DNA from: Cyclobacteriaceae bacterium
GTDB taxonomy: Bacteria > Bacteroidota > Bacteroidia > Cytophagales > Cyclobacteriaceae
Assembly (NCBI GenBank): GCA_028285685.1
Contig: JANQOR010000031.1
Location: 1-42,988 of the forward strand
Reading direction: 5' to 3'
Length of the DNA stretch: 42,988 nt
Shown here: in pieces, positions 9,310-18,010 of the stretch
Layout: each line of letters opens with the position of its first letter
Numbering within the stretch: position 1 is the stretch's first letter
The notes under the pieces: model-generated
Told to the model about the DNA's origin: nothing
Database searches by the model: none
Seen by the model: only the letters and a program-made list of their open reading frames with translations
Position numbers and translations under genes: made by a program

Positions 9310-9783
9310 ATGGACATCTACGTAAAGGAATTTGAAAGTACAGAGTATGATCAGGCACTTAGGTTAGTTGATGCGCTATATCTCAACCTGGGCGAGGATG
9401 CCAAACAAGTTCGGAGCCTTTCCGAGAGGTTTTTGAAAAACCTAGTCGAAAATCAGTCGAGTACAGCCCTGGTTGTGAAGAAATATTTGACCAATGAGGT
9501 TATAACGTTGGCCACCCTGACTGAGTCGAAGGCTATTTACAGCGTTGGTAAATATGGGGTTCTGGATGAGATATTTACACTGCCTAAGTACAAGGCCCTC
9601 AATGGCGAACTCGCCTTCAAAGATGAAATCAAGGAACTCGTGGCAGAAAAGGGCTGGTGTAGGGTCGATATAGCCTCTCCTATTGATGCCTGGTATCGGA
9701 CTGTTAGGTTTTATAGAAATCAGGACCTTAGATTGACTGTTCCAAAATTCAAGCACATTGTAGATTTGGCGGGAGCGGCTTGA
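9310..9783 (+). CDS. GNAT-fold acetyltransferase-like protein, degenerate CoA loop
   Basis: 157 residues. The outline fits a GNAT N-acetyltransferase: the central strand GVLDEIFTLPKYKAL, a helix (FKDEIKELVAEKGW), then RVDIAS and the late WYRTVRFYRNQDLR, which parallels the family's A-x-x-F-Y-x-x-x-G-F end. However, the CoA pyrophosphate loop, normally R/Q-x-x-G-x-G/A, reads K-A-L-N-G-E here, so both key glycines are replaced at the aligned positions. It may bind CoA poorly or have another role. It is 86 nt ahead of the MFS gene on the same strand and could be co-transcribed. Family call moderate, substrate unknown. Confidence 0.55.
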   Translation: MDIYVKEFESTEYDQALRLVDALYLNLGEDAKQVRSLSERFLKNLVENQSSTALVVKKYLTNEVITLATLTESKAIYSVGKYGVLDEIFTLPKYKALNGELAFKDEIKELVAEKGWCRVDIASPIDAWYRTVRFYRNQDLRLTVPKFKHIVDLAGAA

Positions 9784-9869
9784 TCATCGATTCAATTTCC
9801 AATATGTCAGTTTGACGACCCATCCAAGCTGAACCGGTGTTTCGTATATTGCATAAAAGACGGAATACT

Positions 9870-10970
9870 ATGCTTACCCAAAAAACGGATGTTCTAAAAT
9901 GGAGAGAGGTCTATAGCCTGGCAACTCTTAATGCAGCGGTAGTTATTAGCTGGATTGCCTATCATGAATATCAGCCAATCTTAATGGAGAAGATTGGCAT
10001 CACACACCTTGTTGATTTTCTAATTATATCCAAGGCTCTTGTTTTAATACTAATACCCCCCTTTGCAGGCCTGTTGTCAGACTATATATTGAGACGAAAC
10101 GGCAAATTTCTGATCGTATTCACGGTCGGGATTGGAGCAACAGCTATGGTATTTATGGTCGTAGCGACCCTGGTTGGTACTCACCATATCCTGGATGTAA
10201 AAACCATGCTTCCCTTTATGATCGTTGTCTGGCTGATAAGCATGAACCTTTTTGTAAGCCCAGCCAATTCGATGATTGAGGCTTTTGCCCCACCTAAGAA
10301 ACTTCCTATTGTTATGGGATTCTTATTTCTGGTTACCGAGCTATTATATGCATTGGAACCAGTAGTTGTTGGATTAGTTAGCTTTTTTGGTGATACTTTG
10401 ACATTTATTGTGGGCGGAATTTTGATTGCGGGATCAGGATATCTGTTTCATCGAGTTTCCTCTGATGAGGTCATCCAAAGAAAGCAGGAGCTTATGGAAA
10501 ACGATAGGGTTCAAAGCCAACCCTTTATCTCTTATCTTGCGATTTTAGTCATTGGACTTTTCCTAGGCATGGGGAAGGCTTTCCTTGTAGAGTTTTTACC
10601 TGAGCATTTTGCGTTTAGGTATCCCACAATTGGTGAGTACGGAGACTACATATCATTTGGGATTCTTGGTGCCTGTGCCGTAGCGGGATTCCTAGTTAGT
10701 AAGAAAATATCTGAATCTAATCTTCGAAAAGTGATTGGGACCAGCTTTATTATACTTGCGGCAGGAGTGTTATTAATGTTGGTAGCTTCAAATCCAACCT
10801 TAACAGTTCTCGGCGCTCTAATTATTGGTGCCGGATTTACGATGATAAATATTAGCGGGTTGCCTTATGCTATTCAGAACCTCTCGGTTCGCTATGTCAC
10901 ATATGGCGTAGGTATATACATTGGCGCTTCTGAGATACTAACTGGCTTATTTGAGTATTTGTACAGGTAA
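9870..10970 (+). CDS. MFS-type transporter
   Basis: 366 residues with about 10-12 predicted TM helices in two halves. The loop between helices 2 and 3 has the major-facilitator signature in diverged form (GLLSDYILRRNGK). A hydrophilic central loop (about 205-220, SSDEVIQRKQELMENDRVQ) separates the halves. The late segment ISGLPYAIQNLS recalls sugar-cation symporter-like members. The start at MLTQKTDVLKW is preferred over an upstream TTG at 9837 that would add 11 residues. The stop abuts the convergent small ORF. Substrate cannot be told from sequence. Confidence 0.8.
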   Translation: MLTQKTDVLKWREVYSLATLNAAVVISWIAYHEYQPILMEKIGITHLVDFLIISKALVLILIPPFAGLLSDYILRRNGKFLIVFTVGIGATAMVFMVVATLVGTHHILDVKTMLPFMIVVWLISMNLFVSPANSMIEAFAPPKKLPIVMGFLFLVTELLYALEPVVVGLVSFFGDTLTFIVGGILIAGSGYLFHRVSSDEVIQRKQELMENDRVQSQPFISYLAILVIGLFLGMGKAFLVEFLPEHFAFRYPTIGEYGDYISFGILGACAVAGFLVSKKISESNLRKVIGTSFIILAAGVLLMLVASNPTLTVLGALIIGAGFTMINISGLPYAIQNLSVRYVTYGVGIYIGASEILTGLFEYLYR

Positions 10971-11195
10971 TCAGTCAGTTCCTTTTTGATCTGAATTTTG
11001 TTTTGAACGTCGTGCCCTGAAACGATCGTAAACCTGCAGCGCGGAATCAATTTTGACAACCTCTACCTTATTGGTTTTGATGTTGAATGCAAGATTACTA
11101 GATAAAACAATGTGCTTTTTAGAGCATCTGCAGGTTAGCAAAAACAGAACTAAAGCAAGGACAAAACTCACCGATAATCTTGATATTGTTTTCAT
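10971..11195 (-). CDS. Putative small lipoprotein
   Basis: 74 residues with a convincing export signal: MKTISRLS, a hydrophobic stretch (about 9-20), then the lipobox-like LLTC, with the cysteine followed by R-C-S-K-K. The short mature part is basic and polar. It ends at the base after the MFS stop, in convergent orientation. No family is recognised. The signal favours a real gene, but the length and isolation leave doubt. Confidence 0.45.
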   Translation of the reverse strand: MKTISRLSVSFVLALVLFLLTCRCSKKHIVLSSNLAFNIKTNKVEVVKIDSALQVYDRFRARRSKQNSDQKGTD

Positions 11196-11415
11196 TGGTT
11201 ACTCTGTTTGGATCAACCATGAGCAACCAATAATTAAAAGTGGAATCGCATAGTAGTAAATTATCCAAGAATAAGAAATTACTGTGATTCCGGATTTGAA
11301 ATCTTATACCACTTGTATACTGAGAAAGTCGGATTCTTGTGACTTGTGCTCGAATTAAGAATGTGCATTTTTGGCTTTTGTTACTTGGTATGACCAGCAA
11401 CAAGATTTGCAGTGG

Positions 11416-12504
11416 TCAACTGTCATCCAATCTAGCTTCAAGGATCATTCTGCTCAATTTTCTCATGTGTGAGTTGTTAACACGTACCCCAGATGTCCAC
11501 CATGCGGCGCGTCCAAACCCTTTTCCAGTATTTACCCGGTTGACAATAAGAATGTTGTTTTTAGGATCGATCCAGATTTTCTGCCCTCCGGTTCCTGTAG
11601 CTAAGTAAACACCACTAGGCATTATCCACCACATGTAACCGTATGCAACTTGATCTTCGTTTCCAGAATATCTGGTTAGGCTTCTGTTTAACCACTCCAA
11701 AGGAATAATTTGTTTTCCTCGCCACATACCTTGGTTCGTATAAAGGAGAGCATACCTGGCTAGGTCCCTACCAGACATCCAAAACCTGTATGCTGGAAAA
11801 ACTGATTTTTTACCTTTTTGGTAGCGTACATCTTTAGCCTTAAAATCCTCCATACCCGTGGGATTCGCAATCCACTTTTCGAATGCCTCGCCCAACTTTA
11901 AATTTGTAAGCTGTTCAAAAATGCTACCTACTGCATTAAAACTCCAGTTGTTATAAAAGAAGTGTGTGTTTGGCGGATGTGATCCGGGCGTAGGATAGGG
12001 TCCATTATCATCTTTAATCGATGGATGATAGATTCCGGATCTGGATGTCAGTAGATCCTCCAATCTCGCACTTTTCTCCTGTTTTGTCAGCGGGGGATTT
12101 CGATCGTCTAAGCCGAGCTCTTCAAGAGTTAAACTTATATCGATTAGTCCCTTCTCAATAGCAATACCATACAATGAGCTCACAATACTCTTTCGAACTG
12201 AGTGTAGACTACTTACTTTGTCGGTCTCTCCCCATTCTGCAACGAGTTCACCGTTATGAATTATGATAACCGAGGTTGTTCCAGCGGAATCCATGAAGCT
12301 CATAGCCGACTGAAGTTTTGCCTGATTCCAACCCGAAGCCCTTGGTAGTTCCGAAGAGAGTGAGATTTCTGATCGAGTTGGTACCAGTTCAGGACCAAAA
12401 ACAAGTCCGGGATGCGTTAGTTTACAGCCTGTGATCAAGAATTGAATCAGGAGAATAGCATACAGGAACTTTCTGCCCTGTATGCAGTTAAGTTCATGAG
12501 TCAT
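11416..12504 (-). CDS. Serine hydrolase, class C beta-lactamase fold, lipoprotein
   Basis: 362 residues of the beta-lactamase/penicillin-binding transpeptidase-like superfamily (AmpC/EstB-like). A lipoprotein signal ends at LITGC (C27), so it is probably anchored in the outer or inner membrane facing the periplasm. The SxxK motif is SVRK (nucleophile S102, K105). The YxN motif is YNN (184-186). The KTG-equivalent is G-T-G-G-Q (304-308). The frame is open 57 codons further upstream, but that overlaps the M56 gene, and MTHELN at 12504 begins 10 nt after the M56 stop. As the third gene of a BlaI-M56 operon it is a likely output of that sensor. Whether it hydrolyses beta-lactams, peptides or esters cannot be told; most members of this subfamily are not true beta-lactamases. 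Confidence 0.85.
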   Translation of the reverse strand: MTHELNCIQGRKFLYAILLIQFLITGCKLTHPGLVFGPELVPTRSEISLSSELPRASGWNQAKLQSAMSFMDSAGTTSVIIIHNGELVAEWGETDKVSSLHSVRKSIVSSLYGIAIEKGLIDISLTLEELGLDDRNPPLTKQEKSARLEDLLTSRSGIYHPSIKDDNGPYPTPGSHPPNTHFFYNNWSFNAVGSIFEQLTNLKLGEAFEKWIANPTGMEDFKAKDVRYQKGKKSVFPAYRFWMSGRDLARYALLYTNQGMWRGKQIIPLEWLNRSLTRYSGNEDQVAYGYMWWIMPSGVYLATGTGGQKIWIDPKNNILIVNRVNTGKGFGRAAWWTSGVRVNNSHMRKLSRMILEARLDDS

Positions 12505-12514
12505 ACCGAACCAA

Positions 12515-15022
12515 TCAATTCCGATTTTCGATATCAGACGGAAGCTGAATTGAGAGATCCAGTTGCATTGGAAGGTCAATATTAAGAGATAGCGGAAGCG
12601 CATAGGCTTCCGAGCTCGCAACCCCTTTTGTAGCCTTAGCATGCATTTTTTCCGAATCGTTCGATATGCCAGCAACTAGGTTTTGCTCCAATATTTTTCT
12701 GCGAATTCTTTCCTCCATTCGTCCCTTCAATTTGGCACCAACGCGATGTGAAGCATCCAAAAGAGCCTTAATGGGACCCTTGTTGCTTTGCGTCTTTGAA
12801 GTCTCAAAATAGCGATCATACAATGTGATGGATTCAAGGCTTCCTGACTTTCTGAGTTTAACACGATCATCCTTCAGGATGATCGTCCAATCATCTTTAT
12901 TAAATTCATCCTTTTCATAGCTTCTCAAAAAGTCGTAAACTTTAGCTAACCTTTCCTCATCTTCCAAGCCGTTTTTTGAGCTTTCTTTTACTTTAACCTT
13001 GGGTTTTTCCTTTTTCTTTTTCTTCGTATCGATCGTGATGACGCCACCTTTCGCTTCAGGTCCATATTTTTTCAGAGCTCCCTTGCCTCGTGAGACCTCC
13101 ACGCTTTCTACTTCCTCCAGGTCCAGGTTATCCACTTCTTGCGGATCCACAATTTCTCCATCAAGAACATAAATGGGTTCATCGGTCATTTTCTCGGGAT
13201 CCAGAAATAACCTACGCTCTTCCCGTCTGAGTAACCTTCTCTCCAACTCTAATTTTTCTCGTTCCATCTCCAATGCCCTCATCTCAGCATGAACCATTTC
13301 TTGCTCTTTTTCCATCTTACTTTTCTCTGCTTCAGCCAACTCATTTTCCATTTCTATTGCTTTCATCTCTGCTTCAGCCATTTCACGCTCCATTTCCATC
13401 GCCTTGACTCGCTCTTCCATGGCCACCTTTTCCTGGTGGCGGGCCAATGCCTCTTCTTCTGCTAACCGCATTTCTACGATGGCTCTTGCTTTTTTTTCTT
13501 CTTCTTCAGTTGAAGATGGCTCAAGTATTAGCACAGCAGTTGAAAGCTTATGATCTTTTATGTAGTCGCGAGGATCTTTGTGCCCTGTTCCAACCTCGAT
13601 CACCTCGTAGTGAAGGTGCGGACCCGTAGATCTTCCGGAGTTCCCACTCAAACCAATCTCATCTCTGCGCTTTACCTTATCTCCCCGCTTCACTTTCAAT
13701 TCAGACAGCTGAGAATACCGGGTCATATACTCATCACCATGTTCGATCAAAACGAAATAACCATACTTATCGTGATACCCGGCCTGATGAACAACGCCAT
13801 CAGCTGTTGCGATGACAACGGTTCCAATAGGTGTTCTCAAATCAAGCCCTTTATGCATTTTCCGCTTTTTATCGATAGGATCAACGCGCATTCCAAACCC
13901 CGAGCTCACTTTCATTTCACTGGCGTCTTTCAAAGGAAGTATTGAGGGCAGAAAGTTATCCTGACGAGATGCTGATTCTGGTTCCTCTTTCTCTTCTGGT
14001 TCCTCTTTCTTTTCTAGTTCCTCTATCTCTTCTGATTCCTCTATCTCTTCTGATTCCTCGGTTGAACTTTTAGCCGTTTCGGTTTCTTCCGTTTCGCTCG
14101 TCACCATAGTAGTATCTCCCCGCTGCGGATCTTCAATTGTTTTGTTTGCAAAAGCAAGGATGACGAAGAAAGTTACGGGTGCGGCTAGAAGGTATGCCCA
14201 TGTAGCCTTTTTATTTCTCTGTTTGTTTATCATGACAATTCTTTTTTTAATCGTTGAAAAATTGAAATGACTCACCAAACCTGAATAGGGAGTTGCCCTT
14301 AATTGGGAAAAAAGAACTTCCTGGTACGCGATTGGATCAGGAAATTTTTTGATCACCGCGGCATCTGCCTGGTATTCGTGGATTTCGATGAGTGCTCTTC
14401 GGTACATATAAATGAAGGGATTGAACCAAAGCAGAGCAGACATGAAATCAACAAGCAGCCGGTCAATAGAATGATGCTGCCTAACATGCTCACACTCATG
14501 TTCCAGAATTTGATCGAATGAATTTGTTCCGAAGATCTTTTTCGGAATGAACACATTCGTCAAAAAACTGAAGGGATGAATTTGAGAAGTTTTGAATAGC
14601 TTAAACCATTTTTTTTCTACATAGACACTTTGTTTTTTGAGTTTTTCAAGGACAACCAAATGGAATAGTGAACGTGCCATGAGGGTTGCCCCGGTAATCA
14701 AATAGATCCATATAAGAATCCCACGGTAGTCGACCGCAGTTGATTTTTTTACAGGAGTCTTAGCTACGTGTTCGCTGACGACTATAGGCTCACTGTCCCA
14801 TTCAAACACTTCCTTTTCCAAGGGGATAATGGGAATATCTGTTTCGGAAACCGGGATTTCCAGTATAGGAATGATGAAAGCAATCAGTAGCGTGCTAAGA
14901 AGGTAAGTTCTGTTCAGCGCATATGTTGTTTTGCTTTTAAGAAAAAGGTAATAAAGGAAGAAAAACGCACCCTGGATAAGGATTACCTTTAGAATGTACG
15001 TGATCACTGTGCTAATCTCCAT
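12515..15022 (-). CDS. M56/M23 two-protease membrane sensor (BlaR1-like) with TonB-plug-like segment
   Basis: 835-residue fusion. Residues 1-290 are a BlaR1/MecR1-type M56 metalloprotease: TM segments at about 5-27, 38-55, 100-120 and 275-292, zinc motif HECEH (175-179) and downstream E216. An acidic Glu/Ser linker (about 305-350) leads to a complete M23/LytM endopeptidase (about 365-480) retaining H390, D394, H469 and H471. A Glu/Met/Arg-rich coiled coil (about 505-610) follows, then a segment like a TonB-receptor plug (615-667: PIYVLDGEIV, VESVEVSRGKGA, GGVITIDTKK), then a tail of unknown fold. It overlaps the BlaI gene by 11 nt. In the BlaR1 family the M56 domain relays an envelope signal to cleavage or inactivation of BlaI. 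The extra cell-wall peptidase domain suggests direct contact with peptidoglycan (inference). Joint M23/M56 proteins occur in Bacteroidota, so the fusion itself is not unique. Confidence 0.93.
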   Translation of the reverse strand: MEISTVITYILKVILIQGAFFFLYYLFLKSKTTYALNRTYLLSTLLIAFIIPILEIPVSETDIPIIPLEKEVFEWDSEPIVVSEHVAKTPVKKSTAVDYRGILIWIYLITGATLMARSLFHLVVLEKLKKQSVYVEKKWFKLFKTSQIHPFSFLTNVFIPKKIFGTNSFDQILEHECEHVRQHHSIDRLLVDFMSALLWFNPFIYMYRRALIEIHEYQADAAVIKKFPDPIAYQEVLFSQLRATPYSGLVSHFNFSTIKKRIVMINKQRNKKATWAYLLAAPVTFFVILAFANKTIEDPQRGDTTMVTSETEETETAKSSTEESEEIEESEEIEELEKKEEPEEKEEPESASRQDNFLPSILPLKDASEMKVSSGFGMRVDPIDKKRKMHKGLDLRTPIGTVVIATADGVVHQAGYHDKYGYFVLIEHGDEYMTRYSQLSELKVKRGDKVKRRDEIGLSGNSGRSTGPHLHYEVIEVGTGHKDPRDYIKDHKLSTAVLILEPSSTEEEEKKARAIVEMRLAEEEALARHQEKVAMEERVKAMEMEREMAEAEMKAIEMENELAEAEKSKMEKEQEMVHAEMRALEMEREKLELERRLLRREERRLFLDPEKMTDEPIYVLDGEIVDPQEVDNLDLEEVESVEVSRGKGALKKYGPEAKGGVITIDTKKKKKEKPKVKVKESSKNGLEDEERLAKVYDFLRSYEKDEFNKDDWTIILKDDRVKLRKSGSLESITLYDRYFETSKTQSNKGPIKALLDASHRVGAKLKGRMEERIRRKILEQNLVAGISNDSEKMHAKATKGVASSEAYALPLSLNIDLPMQLDLSIQLPSDIENRN

Positions 15023-15395
15023 CTTCCTTCTGTTTATTTATTTGCTCATCAATCAGCGAGCGAATTTCTTTTAGTTCGTCTACTGAAAGCTCACTTTGTT
15101 GAGTGAAAAATGAAGCGAACTGTCGAGTTGAATTGTTGAAGAAATTGCTCATCAGCCCATTGAACGATTGTTTCGTATACTTTTCCTTGGTTAGAATGGG
15201 ACTGTATTCTCTTACCTTCCCAAAGGTCTCAAATCTCACAAATCCTTTTTTCACCAAGACATTCACTACCGTTGAAATAGTAGTATACGCGGGACGAGGT
15301 TCTGGGTACATCTCAACAATGTCCTTTAGGTATGCTTTTTTGAGTTCCCAGAGATAGTGCATCAATTGCTCCTCTGCTTTGGTCAATTCCTTCAT
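15012..15395 (-). CDS. BlaI/MecI/CopY-family transcriptional repressor
   Basis: 127-residue winged-helix repressor. The N-terminal domain carries the family pattern LTKAEEQLMHYLWEL, then AYTTISTVVNVLVKKGFV (recognition helix) and the wing V-R-E-Y-S-P. The C-terminal dimerisation helices (about 75-127) include the FF-rich segment and ELKEIRSLIDEQI. I chose MKELTKAEEQ (15395) as start because the 12 upstream residues are low-complexity Tyr/Asn/Ser encoded by operator-like AT-rich DNA. It heads the operon BlaI - M56/M23 - serine hydrolase and probably represses it from the palindromic region just upstream. Confidence 0.93.
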   Translation of the reverse strand: MKELTKAEEQLMHYLWELKKAYLKDIVEMYPEPRPAYTTISTVVNVLVKKGFVRFETFGKVREYSPILTKEKYTKQSFNGLMSNFFNNSTRQFASFFTQQSELSVDELKEIRSLIDEQINKQKEDGD

Positions 15396-15405
15396 AGATG
15401 TAAAA

Positions 15406-15447
15406 CTATAACTATAATTATAATTATACAACTATTTTTATAGTTAT
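15406..15447. promoter_or_regulatory. Candidate BlaI operator region
   Basis: AT-rich palindromes sit just upstream of the BlaI start. The 9-mer ataactata (15408-15416) is mirrored exactly by tatagttat (15439-15447). Inside, aactat-tttt-atagtt (15430-15445) is a perfect dyad, and the 8-bp palindrome ataattat occurs twice (15414-15421, 15420-15427). Autorepression by BlaI is inferred from position. The divergent met-zincin gene starts at 15533 and could share control. Confidence 0.6.
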
Positions 15448-15532
15448 ATGAAAAATGTGATGAGCGGTTGACCTAAATCAGCTTATTTGTTCATCGATTG
15501 CTTTAATTTGATTAGCAATCAACTAGGCTGAT

Positions 15533-17944
15533 ATGGATAACTCAAAAAAGAACTTTCACCTGCTAGGAGCTCTCTTGCTCGCTCTTGTTCCGCAATTCAC
15601 TTTTGCTCAACCTTCTGAAAAGGATGACAAAAAGAAATCCTCAATGAAGGATTACGATGAATTAGTAACTTCTTCCACTGTGTCTGATGATGGGCTTTTT
15701 AGGGTTCATCGAAATGACGAGAACTTCTATTACGAAATTCCCTTTACACTGCTAGACAAGGATATGCTTTGGGTTAGCAGGATCTCAAAAGTTGCTGAAG
15801 GTGTCGGCGGAGGTTTCGTCAATGCAGGTACTAAAACGAACGAGCAAGTGGTTCGGTGGACTCGTATTAGGAACAACGTCCACCTGAAATCGATCTCTTA
15901 TAATAGTGTCGCCGACGACAGCCTGCCCATTTACAGTTCGGTGAGATATAATAACTATGAACCAATTATTTCTGCGTTTAAGATTGAAGCATTTAATCCT
16001 GACTCGACAGCCTTTGTTATTGAAGTCAACGACTTGTTTCTGACTGATGTCAGGGCAATCAGTGGACTATCGGAACGGGTAAGAAAGCGGCACAGTGTGA
16101 AGAGCCTGGATAAAAAGAGAAGTTTTATTAATCGTATTTCAAGCTACCCACAAAATGTGGAGGTTCGACACGACATGACTTTTAGTGCATCGGAACCTCC
16201 ATCCAATTCCAGGTCGGCCACTATCTCACTTGAGATGAGTCAATCTATGTACTTATTACCTGAAGAGCCTATGCAGGCGAGGCTCTATGACAAACGGGTT
16301 GGATGGTTTACCATTCGTCAGGTTGACTATGGATCTGAGGCGCTGAAGGCTGACGAAAAAAGGTACATAAGGCGATGGAAATTGATACCGAAAGATCAGG
16401 AGGCTTACGCCAGAGGAGAATTGGTTGAGCCCGTCAAGCCGATCATTTACTATCTGGATCCGGCAACTCCGAAGGTATGGAGACCTTACTTTAAAGCTGC
16501 GATAGAAGATTGGCAGGTAGCGTTTGAGGCGGCCGGTTTCAAGAATGCGATCATTGCTCGTGAGGCCCCGACGAAGGAAGAAGATCCGGATTGGAGTCCG
16601 GAGGACGCACGTTACTCCACGGTAAGATATGTAGCTTCTACTACAAGAAATGCGATAGGACCAAGTGTCACTGATCCAAGGTCGGGAGAGATCATCGAGA
16701 GCGATATTATCTGGTATCATAATCATTTGAGATCCTACCGAAACAGATATCTACTCGAAACAGGGGCAGCTAACCCAACGGCACGGACACTCAATACCTC
16801 AGAGGCTGAGATTGGCGAGATGATACGAAGAGTGATCTCCCATGAGGTGGGTCACGCGATTGGATTACCACACAATATGAAAGCCAGTTATGCATATCCA
16901 ACCGATTCATTGCGTTCAGCCACATTTACTCAAAAATGGGGATTAGCGGCGACCATTATGGACTATACTCGATACAACTATGTCGCTCAACCTGGTGATG
17001 AAGGTGTTAGATGGGTCAGAATGCTTGGTCCGTATGATAATTATGCCGTCAACTGGGGGTACAGATATATTCCTGGTGCAGCTTCTCCTGAAGCTGAGCG
17101 ATCAACCTTGAACGACTGGATTAATGAAAAAAATGGTGATCCAGTCTATTTGTTTGGTGGCAGCAATAGGTTCGATCCGAGCTCTCAAACAGAAAGTGTA
17201 GGAGACGATCCTATTTTGGCAAGCACATATGGACTCTCCAACCTGAAAATTGTTGCTCCCAATTTGGCCGAATGGACAGCCACAGACGGAGAAGGCTATG
17301 AAGATCTTGAGGAGTTGTATGGCGAGCTAGTGGGAGTCTGGTCAAGATTTGCAGGTCACGTGGTAACTAACATCGGCGGTGTTTATGAGAAGTTTAAGAC
17401 TACAGATCAGCAGGGGTCCACTTACACACATTTAGCGAAAAGCGAACAGCGGCGATCTATGGACTTTTTGAATAGAAATGTGTTTTCGACACCCGAATGG
17501 CTTCTGCAAAAAACGATTATAGATAATATTGGTCACGTCGGGGTAGTGGATCGGGTTCGGTCCATGCAAGCTAGGCAACTCAACAATCTGCTCAGAGAAG
17601 ATCGGCTTACCCGAATGATTGAGAATGAGGCATTTAACGGCTCAAGTGCTTACACACTCACCGCAATGATGAAGGAGTTGCGTTCAGGACTTTGGTCAGA
17701 ATTAGCAACAAGAGCAAGGATTGACGTTTTCCGACGAAATCTGCAGCGTGCACATGTTGAAATTTTGGGAGAACTGATGAATGACCAAGAGGAGTGGTCA
17801 GACATCACAGCGGTCTCAAGGGCCGAACTAAAGTCGATTCAGTCAATGGCAAAGAGTGCAGCTTCTAAGTACAGCGATGATATTGTTAAATTTCATCTAC
17901 AAGATATTATGGCAATGATTGATGAGCTTCTTGAGGTTGACTAG
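15533..17944 (+). CDS. Secreted zinc-dependent met-zincin (DUF5117/DUF5118/DUF4953 type)
   Basis: 803-residue metalloprotease. A signal peptide covers residues 1-25 (ending TFAQ). A DUF5118-like N-terminal segment (about 35-80) and a DUF5117-like region (about 85-280) precede the catalytic met-zincin region. That region has the extended zinc motif HEVGHAIGLPHN (H437, E438, H441, H447) and a downstream methionine in TIMDY, the expected Met-turn. All three His ligands and the catalytic Glu are present, so an active protease is expected. The C-terminal 300 residues are mostly helical. It is likely periplasmic or exported; no T9SS tail is visible. The S9 peptidase follows 66 nt downstream without a terminator, suggesting one transcript and joint peptide breakdown. 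Confidence 0.93.
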   Translation: MDNSKKNFHLLGALLLALVPQFTFAQPSEKDDKKKSSMKDYDELVTSSTVSDDGLFRVHRNDENFYYEIPFTLLDKDMLWVSRISKVAEGVGGGFVNAGTKTNEQVVRWTRIRNNVHLKSISYNSVADDSLPIYSSVRYNNYEPIISAFKIEAFNPDSTAFVIEVNDLFLTDVRAISGLSERVRKRHSVKSLDKKRSFINRISSYPQNVEVRHDMTFSASEPPSNSRSATISLEMSQSMYLLPEEPMQARLYDKRVGWFTIRQVDYGSEALKADEKRYIRRWKLIPKDQEAYARGELVEPVKPIIYYLDPATPKVWRPYFKAAIEDWQVAFEAAGFKNAIIAREAPTKEEDPDWSPEDARYSTVRYVASTTRNAIGPSVTDPRSGEIIESDIIWYHNHLRSYRNRYLLETGAANPTARTLNTSEAEIGEMIRRVISHEVGHAIGLPHNMKASYAYPTDSLRSATFTQKWGLAATIMDYTRYNYVAQPGDEGVRWVRMLGPYDNYAVNWGYRYIPGAASPEAERSTLNDWINEKNGDPVYLFGGSNRFDPSSQTESVGDDPILASTYGLSNLKIVAPNLAEWTATDGEGYEDLEELYGELVGVWSRFAGHVVTNIGGVYEKFKTTDQQGSTYTHLAKSEQRRSMDFLNRNVFSTPEWLLQKTIIDNIGHVGVVDRVRSMQARQLNNLLREDRLTRMIENEAFNGSSAYTLTAMMKELRSGLWSELATRARIDVFRRNLQRAHVEILGELMNDQEEWSDITAVSRAELKSIQSMAKSAASKYSDDIVKFHLQDIMAMIDELLEVD

Positions 17945-18010
17945 CATTTGCCTTGGTGACATTCATTTCAAAAAATACTAACTTCAGTACCAACCATTAA
18001 CCATACAACC

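Noticed and set aside
11119-11403. 94-codon minus-strand frame overlapping the small lipoprotein
   Set aside because: Composition looks random, with no signal peptide or family match. The overlapping lipoprotein frame is the better candidate.
12505-12675. Upstream extension of the serine hydrolase frame
   Set aside because: It overlaps the end of the M56/M23 gene and lacks a signal. The internal ATG at 12504 gives a proper lipoprotein signal right after the M56 stop.
13978-14078. Short tandem repeats in the M56/M23 gene
   Set aside because: They encode the acidic Glu/Ser linker and reflect low-complexity coding sequence, not a mobile or regulatory repeat.
16256-16726. 156-codon frame antisense to the met-zincin
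   Set aside because: Shadow of a strongly supported gene; rich in Arg/Ser/Ile with no recognisable domain.
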